Source of the DNA: Proteocatella sp051653405
GTDB taxonomy: Bacteria > Bacillota > Clostridia > Peptostreptococcales > Filifactoraceae
Direction: 5' to 3'
NCBI GenBank assembly: GCA_051653405.1
Contig: JBOFWC010000062.1
Coordinates: forward strand, 1-64,000
DNA: 64,000 nucleotides
The notes below the pieces were generated by a model. That model had not been told where the DNA came from, did no database searches, and worked only from the letters and a program-made list of their open reading frames with translations. Shown here piece by piece: positions 1-8,512 of the stretch. Every line of letters begins with the position of its first letter. Within the stretch, counting starts at the first letter, position 1. The position numbers and the translations under genes were made by a program.

Positions 1-134
1 GACCAGAGATTTGCCTACACCTTCCTTCAGATTCCATCTCACGGTGGACACCCTTGGTGTTCAGCTATGTCTTTCCCACTACCGGGGCAGACTAGGGACT
101 TTAACCCTTAAGATTGCGCCCATGCTGGGCGCAC
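1..134 (-). mobile_element. Group IIC intron, 5' end (partial, runs off the left edge)
   Basis: Read on the minus strand, the segment begins at 134 with GTGCGCCCAGCATGGGCGC. It continues with elements I recognise from domain I of bacterial class C introns (Oceanobacillus iheyensis type): AGGGT...AGTCCC, then CAAGGGTGTCC, then TGGAATCTGAAGGAAG. The GTGCG start is the group II 5' splice-site consensus. Only about 134 nt are present; the catalytic core, any maturase gene and the 3' end lie outside the window. The insertion point, directly after a hairpin plus T-run, is the typical class C target. A short plus-strand reading frame across this region is only the complement of intron RNA. Confidence 0.92.
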
Positions 135-135
135 G

Positions 136-169
136 TTTAAAAAAGAGTCAGAGGAATTTTTCCTCTGAC
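136..169 (-). terminator. Rho-independent terminator of the flagellin gene; IIC intron target
   Basis: A 10-bp perfect stem (147-156 with 160-169, GTCAGAGGAA / TTCCTCTGAC) with a 3-nt loop is followed on the minus strand by TTTTTT. It lies about 35 nt after the flagellin stop codon. The group II intron begins at 134, immediately after the T-run. Confidence 0.9.
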
Positions 170-202
170 CCTCTAAAATATTCTTATATCTAATTATAAA
201 GA

Positions 203-3200
203 TTATCTTAATAATTGTAGAACTCCTTGTGGCTGTTGATTTGCCTGAGCAAGCATTGCTTGAGCAGCTTGAGTAAGGATGTTGTTCTTAGTGAACGCCA
301 TCATCTCTTTCGCCATATCTGTATCTCTTATACGAGATTCAGCAGCAGTCATGTTCTCAGTTGCAACACCAAGGTTGTTTATAGTGTGCTCAAGTCTGTT
401 TTGGATAGCTCCAAGACCTGCTCTGTTTGTTGAAACAGTGTTTATAGCATCTTTAATCTTATCCATTGCAGCTGCTGCACCTGCTTGAGTTCCAAGATTG
501 ATTTCGTTTATTCCAAGACCCTTCGTACTCATATCTTCAACATTTACTGTTACTTTTTGATAATCATCAGATGTGTCACCAACTTGAAGTCTTAATCCAC
601 CATCTTTAGTTGTTGTCGTAAGATCCATGCTGAAAGTAGAATCCTTGAATTTATCACCTTCTACAACTTTTGATGCAAATGTTATTGTTCCATCAGCATC
701 TACTGTTGCACTCATAGCTTTGCTTAAGTCTGCGTCTCCGTTTATCTTAGTAGCTACTGCATCTGCTACATCTTTAGATTTCGCAGTTGCAAAATCTACT
801 GCTACATACTCTACGCCAGCTTCAGCTTCTACTGGTGGTTTTCCTGTTTGATATAACTGGAATTTTTGTCCATTAACTGTAAACTGTTTTCCTGCACTTA
901 GTGTAGCTGGATCAAACTTATTGCTTACAGTTTTGATTTCTGTTCCATTTACAAGAGAAACTTCTGGTGCTGTTACAGCTGAACCAACTGCTTTAGTAGA
1001 TACAGTAAGTTTGCCGTTTACTGATATAGCTGAGTAATTTGCATTTAAATCAGTATCGCTATTTATCTTATCTTCTATAGCTTGAGCAACTTTATCTCCA
1101 CTTGCAGTTTCGATGCTATCTATAACAACTGCAATATTGCTTGCATTTGTTATATCTGCCGCAGATTTAACTATTTCAAATGTTTTTCCTGCTATTTCAA
1201 TTGCTGAACCGTATTTAACCTTATTATCCTCAAATGTCATGCTAGTAAATCCAGCTTGAGGTGTAGTTCCGTCTAAAAGCTTACTGTCTGCTGATGCTGA
1301 TGAGTATGGAGTAACTGAAACCCCTATCTTTCCACCACTTGCATAAGCTTTTTCTGTTGCAGTATTTGCTGCATCATAAACCTTACCTGATTTATTAGAT
1401 GATACTATAAAGTTACCAGGAGTTCCTGCTCCAGCAATATCTTCATTTGCAAATAAACTAAATTCCTTGCCAGCCCCAAATATATTAGCTGAGCTCACAT
1501 CTTTTCCATCAACTTTAACATTTATAGCAACTGCATCTCCACCAGCTTTGTTATAAATTCCGCCATCTAATACAGTTTTTATATTAGCTAAAGTAGTTTG
1601 TACGTCAGCTCCTATAGCAAAATCTTTTCCTGCTTCAAGTGAAACTTCAAATGTTGATCCGCCACTAAGCACACCTTTTAGATTAAACTTGTCTCCATTA
1701 GAGAAGTTTGGTCCATTTACATCAAACTCTGTAATACTATAGTAGTTAGTAGCTTTAGCTCCAGCTGAAGATGTTCCTGCTGTTGCTGCTGCTGCGTAAG
1801 TTGGTTGAGTTGCTGGCGCTAAAGTTCTTCCATCTATTGCAGTCTGTGTAACTGAATCAAACGTTATAGCTCCACCAGCCTTAGCTCCTATATTTATAGA
1901 ACCATCTTCCGCTGTTCCATCTGCTGGTTTAGCGTTTGCTGTAACTGTAAACATATCAGATACTTTAAATTGGCTTTCGTCAGTAAGTGTACCTGCTGCA
2001 TCTTTAAATTTAGCATTGTTTAATGCATCAACTATTTTTTGTGTTCCATCTTGAGTATTAAGGTTTCCAGCTTGGAACATATCTGCAGTAAGTTCTACTC
2101 TTGCTTCAAGTGCTGTACCATTTACTGTAAAGTTAAATGTAAGCACATCGCCAACTTTATAATCTGAAGTTGCTTTAACTAGGCCAGTAAGTCCTGAATT
2201 TGCCATAGAAGTACCTGCCACTGCTGCTGCTGTATTTGTATCAGTAGCTCCACTAGTGTTCGATGTCTTAGCAACTCCCGTACCACCAATAACTCCAAGT
2301 GCCGCTTTATCTGTCTTAGATTCAAATATTAATCGGTCTCCATCAACCTTTACATTAAACGCATCTGTAAAATCTTTATTTTGATTTAATAGATTTGCAA
2401 CTGACTGAGCTTGTTCTTCTTTAGTAGTAGCAACCGCTGGAGTTCCTGCCTTAGTAGCAAACTGATTAGGTCCAACTACTGAGTCTTTACCAGTAAGTGT
2501 AATCTGAGTCCCTGCAGTTCCATCTGCCTTAGTAAAATCTATAGTTAATGTTTCGCCATCAGCAAACGCTGTATCTATACTTACAGTTGAAGAAGCTGTA
2601 AGCTGCGTATTTGTAACCTTAACTGAATCTATTGCTGCAATTCCTGTAGAAGTAGCCGTTCCATCAGCTGGCATTCCTTCTGTTTTTGCTTTTAAAGTTA
2701 TTTTCGTACCTTCAACGCTTACATCGAATTCATTAGCAAACTTGCTGTTAAGTTCTGCTTTTAATGAATCTGCTTGAGCCTGAACAGTGTCTCCAGTTAT
2801 CGCTATTTCTCCAGCACCTGTATTAGCTCCATATCTCTTAGCTACTATAGTTCCTGTAGTTCCATCAGTTTTTGTATACCCTATTTCAATCTTATCGCCT
2901 TGACCTAAAGCTCCTTTTAGATCAATTGTATATTCGCCTTTTGTTCCAGTTCCGTCAACAGCTTTACCAACTGTGATTCCACCGTTTATTTGAATTGTTC
3001 CTGCTGTTCCTTTTACTTCTGTTGTTGTTGTTTTTGATGAAGAAAGTTTTCCGTCAAGAAGTGTTATTCCGTTGAAGTTAGTACCTTTTGATATACGGTC
3101 TATTTCTTCGTTAAGAGCTACAACTTCTTTTTGGATAGCTTCACGGTCAACTTCGTCTTGGATTGTTCCGTTTGCTGATTTTGTAGCAAGCTCTGTCATA

Positions 3201-3466
3201 CGGTTAAGCATTGAGTGTACTTCTGTAAGTGCTCCCTCTGCTGTTTGTACTAGAGATATACCATCGTTTGCATTTGCTTGAGCTGTCTCAAGACCTTTTA
3301 TCTGAGCTCTCATTTTTTCAGATATTGCAAGACCTGCTGCATCATCACCTGCGCGGTTTATTTTAAACCCTGATGATAATTTTTCTAGAGATTTTGACGT
3401 CGCAACGTTGTTGCTTCCTAATGCTCTGTGAGCATTCATTGCCGAAATGTTGTTTTGAATACGCAT
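203..3466 (-). CDS. hag: Giant flagellin (filament subunit), 1087 aa
   Basis: Major filament protein, exported by the flagellar type III system. Residues 1-150 are a canonical flagellin D0/D1 start (MRIQNNISAMNAHRAL, then LSSGFKINRAGDDAAGLAISE). The last 100 residues are the matching C-terminal coiled coil ending in GVLQLLR. The roughly 830 residues between are far longer than usual (typical flagellins are 270-500 aa). They look like repeated beta-rich modules of about 100 residues with the recurring pattern F.V.vdG..i.i.sK, resembling Flagellin_IN-type insertions. There is no Cys and no HExxH, so it is not a flagellinolysin. The start is set by AAGGAGGAT ahead of ATG. It is a single-gene unit with its own leader, a candidate sigma-28 promoter and a terminator. 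Confidence 0.96.
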   Translation of the reverse strand: MRIQNNISAMNAHRALGSNNVATSKSLEKLSSGFKINRAGDDAAGLAISEKMRAQIKGLETAQANANDGISLVQTAEGALTEVHSMLNRMTELATKSANGTIQDEVDREAIQKEVVALNEEIDRISKGTNFNGITLLDGKLSSSKTTTTEVKGTAGTIQINGGITVGKAVDGTGTKGEYTIDLKGALGQGDKIEIGYTKTDGTTGTIVAKRYGANTGAGEIAITGDTVQAQADSLKAELNSKFANEFDVSVEGTKITLKAKTEGMPADGTATSTGIAAIDSVKVTNTQLTASSTVSIDTAFADGETLTIDFTKADGTAGTQITLTGKDSVVGPNQFATKAGTPAVATTKEEQAQSVANLLNQNKDFTDAFNVKVDGDRLIFESKTDKAALGVIGGTGVAKTSNTSGATDTNTAAAVAGTSMANSGLTGLVKATSDYKVGDVLTFNFTVNGTALEARVELTADMFQAGNLNTQDGTQKIVDALNNAKFKDAAGTLTDESQFKVSDMFTVTANAKPADGTAEDGSINIGAKAGGAITFDSVTQTAIDGRTLAPATQPTYAAAATAGTSSAGAKATNYYSITEFDVNGPNFSNGDKFNLKGVLSGGSTFEVSLEAGKDFAIGADVQTTLANIKTVLDGGIYNKAGGDAVAINVKVDGKDVSSANIFGAGKEFSLFANEDIAGAGTPGNFIVSSNKSGKVYDAANTATEKAYASGGKIGVSVTPYSSASADSKLLDGTTPQAGFTSMTFEDNKVKYGSAIEIAGKTFEIVKSAADITNASNIAVVIDSIETASGDKVAQAIEDKINSDTDLNANYSAISVNGKLTVSTKAVGSAVTAPEVSLVNGTEIKTVSNKFDPATLSAGKQFTVNGQKFQLYQTGKPPVEAEAGVEYVAVDFATAKSKDVADAVATKINGDADLSKAMSATVDADGTITFASKVVEGDKFKDSTFSMDLTTTTKDGGLRLQVGDTSDDYQKVTVNVEDMSTKGLGINEINLGTQAGAAAAMDKIKDAINTVSTNRAGLGAIQNRLEHTINNLGVATENMTAAESRIRDTDMAKEMMAFTKNNILTQAAQAMLAQANQQPQGVLQLLR

Positions 3467-3472
3467 ATTATT

Positions 3473-3510
3473 ATCCTCCTTGAATTTTCCTTATGGGATA
3501 TCCTTATCCC
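3473..3510 (-). promoter_or_regulatory. Putative CsrA-binding region in the flagellin mRNA leader
   Basis: On the minus strand the leader can form a hairpin with stem GGGATA/TATCCC (3505-3510 with 3495-3500) and a four-base AGGA loop, presenting an AAGGAT motif. A second GGA-rich motif, AAGGAGGAT (3473-3481), is the ribosome site itself. A looped GGA plus a GGA overlapping the Shine-Dalgarno is the arrangement known for CsrA repression of Bacillus subtilis hag. csrA and two fliW genes lie 6 kb away. Binding is inferred, not shown. Confidence 0.6.
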
Positions 3511-3569
3511 TAGGATTGCATTAAAACTCTGGTATTATTAGCGCTAATAATTTATACCTTCTACATATG

Positions 3570-3595
3570 TTATCGTAATAAATTTCAAAAACTTA
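3570..3595 (-). promoter_or_regulatory. Candidate sigma-28 promoter for flagellin
   Basis: On the minus strand: TAAG (3595-3592), 14-nt spacer, TACGATAA (3577-3570). This approximates the SigD/FliA consensus TAAA-N15-GCCGATAA, with six of eight bases in the -10 box. It would give a leader of about 100 nt containing the putative CsrA sites. sigD is encoded in this window. Confidence 0.5.
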
Positions 3596-3610
3596 ATAGT
3601 TTTTAAAAAA

Positions 3611-3820
3611 TTATTTTAAAATTATTCTGTATTTTAAATCTTTAATCTCATTATCTTCTGGCGCTATACTCTGAAGCTGAAGTATAACTCTTAATGCTTC
3701 TTTTTCTTTATTTTCAAGTATAAGCTCATATATCCTGCGTTTTATTCCTCTTACTATATTTTCAAGTTCTTTTTTTCGCAGCATTTCTTTATTTATACTA
3801 TCATTTCCCTCGTTTTTCAT
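3611..3820 (-). CDS. Small unknown protein, 69 aa, possible TPR-like helices
   Basis: I do not recognise this protein. It is mostly helical and charged. The second half (about residues 36-69, ENKEKEALRVILQLQSIAPE then IKDLKYR) resembles one tetratricopeptide-type helix pair. The ATG at 3820 is preferred over one four codons upstream, because GGAG sits six bases before it. It is co-oriented with flagellin and lies upstream of the flagellin leader, but the likely flagellin promoter lies in the gap between them, so the two may be separately transcribed. Position between flagellin and fliD suggests a role in filament-stage assembly, such as a chaperone or export helper; this is guesswork from context. 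Confidence 0.65.
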   Translation of the reverse strand: MKNEGNDSINKEMLRKKELENIVRGIKRRIYELILENKEKEALRVILQLQSIAPEDNEIKDLKYRIILK

Positions 3821-4012
3821 TGGTATCTCCATTTTAAGGTTTTCTATATTATTATTATCGTCATAAATTTGATTTTAAATAATACATTATTATTTACCTA
3901 TTTTTGTCGATATTATTATATAAAATATTTTTTTATTTAAAACACTTTTATTTTAATGTTAATATATTTTCGCTAATTAAAATTTTTATATTATATGATG
4001 GGGAGTGAAACT

Positions 4013-6361
4013 ATGTACTCTATAAACACCTTAACAAACAGTCAAGCGCCTTCTTCAAAAGCTATTGGCGGACTTGCTACAGGATTAAAGACTGATGAGA
4101 TTATAAAAGGAATGACCAGTTCTACTAGACTGAAAATAGCACGTCAAAAACAAAACAGTCAGCTTCTTTCATGGCAAACGGATGCTTTTAGAGGTATCAG
4201 TGATAAACTTATAAATTTTTCCAAAAAATTCACTTCATTTACTTCTGATACCAATCTTATAAGTTCAAGTTTTTATACAAAAACCGACATAAAAACCCTT
4301 GGAACAAATGCCTCTAAGGTAAGTGTTTCTGGTAGCTCTGAAATGGCTGAAAATATAAAAATCCTTTCGGCTTCTAAAGCTACTGATGGAACTATTCTTT
4401 CTTCTAACACCGCTTCTGACAAACTTCTAAGCGGCAAAGATGCAGTTAATTTTGATAATGTCAGTGTAAGCTCCGTAAATGGCCAAAAAATGGTTATTAA
4501 GTACAGCGGGGTTAGCTACACGCTTTCTTTTGATGATAAGAAATATACTGATGCTACTGATTTTGCAAATGCTCTCAACACAAAACTTTCTGAAGTATCT
4601 ATTGACGGAAGCAGCGAAAAACTTTCTGATATAATGAATGTCTCTGTAGCTGATGGAAAAATAAGTATCTCAGCTAAGCAATCTGGTAAAAATTTTGAGC
4701 TTACCGAGTTTTCAGATAATATGAAACCTGTGCTTGGTTTTGAAAAAACTCAATTTACAGATGGAAAAAAATCAGTTGTTTTTGGAACTGATTTTACTGG
4801 CACTCAAAATACTGGTAGTTTTACTAAGGCAAGCACATTTTCAGATGCACTTGCAGATAAAGCTATTAGATTTTCACTAAATAATACTTCCAAAAATATA
4901 TCTTTTACAAAAGCTGAGCTTGATGAAACTAAAACAGATGGCGTATATGATAAAACTAAATTTGAAGCTCTATTCCAAAAGAAACTTGATACGGCATTTG
5001 GCAAAGATGCTATTAAGGTGGATTTTGATGCTGGCGGCAAGCTTAAATTTACAACTTCAAATTCAGGTTCAGTATTAAAGGTTCCTGATATTTCTCACAC
5101 TGCTCAGGATTTGTTAAAACTTGAAATTGGTTCTTCAAACAGACTTACTGATTCTACTAAACTTAGTGATATTGCTAGTTTAAGTGCTCCATTTGAATTA
5201 AACATAGACGGTACTGCGCATACCTTTGGTGCCGATGCTACTCTAAAAGATTTAAAGGATTATATAAATAATTCTGGAAAAAATATAACCGTAAATTATG
5301 TTGAAAGCTTAGACCGTTTTGAGTTTAAGTCCACAAAAAAGGATGGCACACCTATTGAACTTAGTGGAAATCTTTCAGAAAAATTATTTGGTACAAATTC
5401 CCCTGATAATAAATTTACAGTTCAATCATCATCTAGTGCTACGCTTAAAATTCAATACGGAGATGGTGCCGCAATAGAATTAACCAGTGATAATAACACG
5501 TTTAATGTAGATGACCTAACTATAAATATAAATGATAGTTTTTCATCACTTGATGATGGGGGAGCTATTACTGGTGACCCAATAAGACTTTCTGCAAAGA
5601 CTGATACCTCTAAAATTTTTGATGCAGTTAAAGATATGGTTAAAGATTATAATGATATCGTTGATAATGTAAACAAAGCTTATAGCGAAAAGCCAAATCG
5701 TAAATTCCCTCCACTTACTGATGAACAACGAAAAGAAATGTCTGAATCTGAAATTAAAGCTTGGGAGGAAAAGGCTAAAACGGGAATGCTATTTGGAAGC
5801 CGTGAAATGTCTTCGCTTAGTTTAGAACTTCGAAATGTTTTTTATTCTTCAAAAGAAGCTATGGAAAAACTAAATTCTGTAGGTATCTCAACTTCTACAA
5901 ATTGGAAAGATCATGGAAAAATAATTATTGATGAAACTAAGCTTAAGGCTGCCATAGATTCTGATCCCGAAAATATAAAGAACTTATTTTCAGCCCCTCT
6001 TTCTAATAAAAAAGATGCAAATGGCGATGATCTCCTAGTTAATGGTAAGACTGTTGTAGATACTACTTCAGGTGGAGTAATGGCTAGACTTCAATATTTA
6101 ACAGATAAATATGCTAAAACAGAGGGCTCTAATAAAGGTATCCTCATCGAAAAAGCTGGTAGTACCTCATCTCCGCTTTCGCTTACTAAAAATGATTTAT
6201 TTGATAAAATGAGTAGCATTGATAAAATAATAAAAGACCTTAACAGCACGCTAAATAGAGAAACTCTTCGTTATCAAAAACAATTTGCCAACCTAGAAAC
6301 TGCTTACTCTAAGTTAACTGCCCAAAGTGGATGGCTTATGCAGCAATTTGGAGGTCAATAA
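4013..6361 (+). CDS. fliD: Flagellar filament cap protein FliD (HAP2), 782 aa
   Basis: Forms the cap at the filament tip and folds incoming flagellin. The N-terminus (IGGLATGLKTDEIIKGM) and the C-terminus (coiled coil ending ...YSKLTAQSGWLMQQFGG) are the conserved FliD_N and FliD_C ends. The middle is expanded with beta-rich insertions like those in the flagellin, giving 782 aa against about 500 in Bacillus subtilis. The ATG at 4013 is chosen because GGGGAGTG lies five bases upstream; an in-frame ATG at 3995 lacks a ribosome site. The stop overlaps the start of the next gene (TAATG), so the two are probably translationally coupled. Confidence 0.95.
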   Translation: MYSINTLTNSQAPSSKAIGGLATGLKTDEIIKGMTSSTRLKIARQKQNSQLLSWQTDAFRGISDKLINFSKKFTSFTSDTNLISSSFYTKTDIKTLGTNASKVSVSGSSEMAENIKILSASKATDGTILSSNTASDKLLSGKDAVNFDNVSVSSVNGQKMVIKYSGVSYTLSFDDKKYTDATDFANALNTKLSEVSIDGSSEKLSDIMNVSVADGKISISAKQSGKNFELTEFSDNMKPVLGFEKTQFTDGKKSVVFGTDFTGTQNTGSFTKASTFSDALADKAIRFSLNNTSKNISFTKAELDETKTDGVYDKTKFEALFQKKLDTAFGKDAIKVDFDAGGKLKFTTSNSGSVLKVPDISHTAQDLLKLEIGSSNRLTDSTKLSDIASLSAPFELNIDGTAHTFGADATLKDLKDYINNSGKNITVNYVESLDRFEFKSTKKDGTPIELSGNLSEKLFGTNSPDNKFTVQSSSSATLKIQYGDGAAIELTSDNNTFNVDDLTININDSFSSLDDGGAITGDPIRLSAKTDTSKIFDAVKDMVKDYNDIVDNVNKAYSEKPNRKFPPLTDEQRKEMSESEIKAWEEKAKTGMLFGSREMSSLSLELRNVFYSSKEAMEKLNSVGISTSTNWKDHGKIIIDETKLKAAIDSDPENIKNLFSAPLSNKKDANGDDLLVNGKTVVDTTSGGVMARLQYLTDKYAKTEGSNKGILIEKAGSTSSPLSLTKNDLFDKMSSIDKIIKDLNSTLNRETLRYQKQFANLETAYSKLTAQSGWLMQQFGGQ

Positions 6362-6771
6362 TGGATGATCTTAAATCAACCCAAAATATAATGATCTTGC
6401 TTAAGAAAAAACAGAATTTTATTCAGCAACTTTTGAATTGCACTAATGGTATATCCGATTCTATGTCTCATGATGATTTTGATAGTGTCAATATGCTTCT
6501 TGATATGAGAGCATCACTCATGAATGATGTAGATATTTGCGATCAAGAAATACACAATTCACTTTCATTATTGTCAGATGAAGCTAGAATAAGAGTGTCT
6601 TGTCAATTATCTGATGCTAAAATAAAATCTGATGTATCTTTTGAAGAATCTAAAATTAAGGAACTCCAGATTATGATTAAAGCTACAACTTCAAAAATAA
6701 TTGAAATTAATAAGTTTTTAGAAATTCAAATTGATGCAAAAAGAAAACTTTTATCTTTAGAAAATTCTTAA
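6361..6771 (+). CDS. FliT-like flagellar export chaperone, 136 aa
   Basis: Short, all-helical, charged protein directly downstream of fliD, with its ATG overlapping the fliD stop and a GGAGGT ribosome site inside the fliD end. Size, helical heptad pattern and position fit the FliT/FlgN-type chaperones that hold FliD before export. Primary sequence in this group is weakly conserved, so the assignment relies on context. A bidirectional terminator follows. Confidence 0.6.
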   Translation: MDDLKSTQNIMILLKKKQNFIQQLLNCTNGISDSMSHDDFDSVNMLLDMRASLMNDVDICDQEIHNSLSLLSDEARIRVSCQLSDAKIKSDVSFEESKIKELQIMIKATTSKIIEINKFLEIQIDAKRKLLSLENS

Positions 6772-6802
6772 ATATTATTAGAAAACCCTTAAGTTTTTAA
6801 TG

Positions 6803-6866
6803 AAAAAATCCTACATTATTTAACACTCATAAAAAAGTGTGTTTAAAAATAATGTAGGATTTTTTT
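6803..6866. terminator. Bidirectional terminator between the FliT-like gene and mcp
   Basis: Long stem: AAATCCTACATTATT pairs with AATAATGTAGGATTT, flanked by an A-run on the left and a T-run on the right. It can serve the plus-strand fliD unit and the converging minus-strand chemotaxis operon. Confidence 0.88.
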
Positions 6867-6871
6867 AAGTT

Positions 6872-8467
6872 TTAATATTTATCTGAATTAAAAAATGCAT
6901 TTTGTCTAACTTTTGGTGCTTTTGAAGCTTCTACGTTAGTTTCTGATTTAGTATCAGGCTCCGCTTTATTTTCTGATACTTCTTTTCGTATCGGTCTTCT
7001 TACTTCTTTTTTTATTTCTTCTTTTTTTACTTCTTGCTTAGGTTCTTCCTCAGCTTTTTTAGAAAAGGTTCTTTTTCTTTCTGTTTTTGTCACTTTTGGC
7101 TTTAAGTCTTCAGCTACGTTATCAACTTTTGGCTTTTCTGATTGAGATTTTGGTTGTGGAGGTGACTGCGATTTAACTTTTCTTGTTTTTACTCCATTTA
7201 ATGATTTTTGATACTTAAATCTTTGAAGCATTGCCTTCATTACATTTGCTTGGCTTGATAATTCTTGACTAGCCGCTGCCGATTCTTCTGATGTAGCTGA
7301 ATTCATCTGAACTACTGAAGAAATTTGCTCTATTCCAGAAGTAACTTGTTTTATAGACCCTGCTTGTTCTTGGGATTTTTGTGATATATGGTCTACGTTT
7401 TCAACAATCTCTTTAGAACCTTTTTCTATATTCTCAAGTACTTCTGCAGTTTCATTCGCAATTTTCGTACCATTTTCTACTGCTATTATAGAGCTTTCTA
7501 TAAGAGCAGTTGTATTTTTAGCTGCCTCCGCACTCTTATTCGCTAGATTTCTTACTTCATCTGCAACTACAGCAAAACCCTTACCTGCTGCGCCTGCTCT
7601 TGCAGCTTCTACTGCCGCATTAAGCGCAAGTATATTAGTTTGGAAAGCTATATCTTCTATTGTCTTTATAATTTTTCCAATTTCACTAGATTTTTGATTT
7701 ATTTCATTCATTGCAATTAGCATTTCATCCATTTGAGCATTACTTTTTTGAATTTCTTCTCCAAGGTTTGCCACTTTTTGATTTGCTGAGTTTGCACTAT
7801 GAGCATTTTGGTTAACCTGATCTGATATTTCCATTATTGCTGAAGAAAGCTCCTCTATTGAACTCGCTTGCTCTGTAGCTCCTTGTGAAAGAGTCTGTGC
7901 TCCTGAAGCCACTTGTTCTGCTCCTGAAGACACCTGTGAAAATGACTCATTTATTTGGTGTATAGTTTGGCTAAGACTTACAGCAAGTTTTTCTAATGCT
8001 GTATCTATAGCTTTAAAGTCGCCTATACTTTCATTTTCAAATTCAATTTCAAAATCTCCGCTTGCCATCTGAGATGCTAGCCTTTGTATCCCGTTGATAT
8101 ATTCGTTTACTACAAAAACAAATCCTCTTAGATTTTCAGCAAATTCTCCAAGTTCATCATCTGAGGTGTGCCTAATTTTGGTATTTAAATTTCCTTCAGA
8201 TATAGCCTTCATATCTCGCTCTAATTCTTCTAATGGATTTAATACTCTCTTTTTTATAGCATATGAGCTTAATAATACAAATACTATAATTGCTGCAAGA
8301 TTTATAAACATAACTGCTAATAGCGTTATATTTGTTCCCTCATGTGCTGTATTTTCTGTCCATACTATGAACTTCAGCATAATAAGCGTTGTTATAACAC
8401 TTACAGTTATAAGTACTGTAAATATTAAATTCATAAGCTTTTTGATAGTCATATTTTTAATGTTCAT
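6872..8467 (-). CDS. Methyl-accepting chemotaxis protein with minimal outer loop and long charged tail, 531 aa
   Basis: Chemoreceptor at the end of the che-flg operon. Two membrane helices (about 13-35 and 46-68) are separated by only about 11 residues, so there is no periplasmic ligand domain. A HAMP domain follows (69-120), then the signalling helices with the standard tip (DIAFQTNILALNAAVEAARA) that binds CheA/CheW. The last 110 residues or so are rich in Lys, Glu and Pro and probably disordered. The start at 8467 is preferred because AAGGAGAG precedes it; the upstream in-frame start has none. Input may come from the membrane, from ion or redox state, or from a partner protein. Confidence 0.93.
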   Translation of the reverse strand: MNIKNMTIKKLMNLIFTVLITVSVITTLIMLKFIVWTENTAHEGTNITLLAVMFINLAAIIVFVLLSSYAIKKRVLNPLEELERDMKAISEGNLNTKIRHTSDDELGEFAENLRGFVFVVNEYINGIQRLASQMASGDFEIEFENESIGDFKAIDTALEKLAVSLSQTIHQINESFSQVSSGAEQVASGAQTLSQGATEQASSIEELSSAIMEISDQVNQNAHSANSANQKVANLGEEIQKSNAQMDEMLIAMNEINQKSSEIGKIIKTIEDIAFQTNILALNAAVEAARAGAAGKGFAVVADEVRNLANKSAEAAKNTTALIESSIIAVENGTKIANETAEVLENIEKGSKEIVENVDHISQKSQEQAGSIKQVTSGIEQISSVVQMNSATSEESAAASQELSSQANVMKAMLQRFKYQKSLNGVKTRKVKSQSPPQPKSQSEKPKVDNVAEDLKPKVTKTERKRTFSKKAEEEPKQEVKKEEIKKEVRRPIRKEVSENKAEPDTKSETNVEASKAPKVRQNAFFNSDKY

Positions 8468-8512
8468 ATCAAGGTCTCTCCTTATTCTCATTGAATAAAT
8501 TTGAATATGAGC

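Noticed and set aside
11..193. Open frame on the plus strand that could be called a 60-aa protein, and similarity of its DNA to structural RNA
   Set aside because: It is the complement of a group IIC intron 5' end plus a terminator; no ribosome site, and the conservation is that of intron RNA, not protein or rRNA.
203..3466. Flagellinolysin (flagellin with an internal metalloprotease)
   Set aside because: No HExxH or other zinc-protease motif in the long central region.
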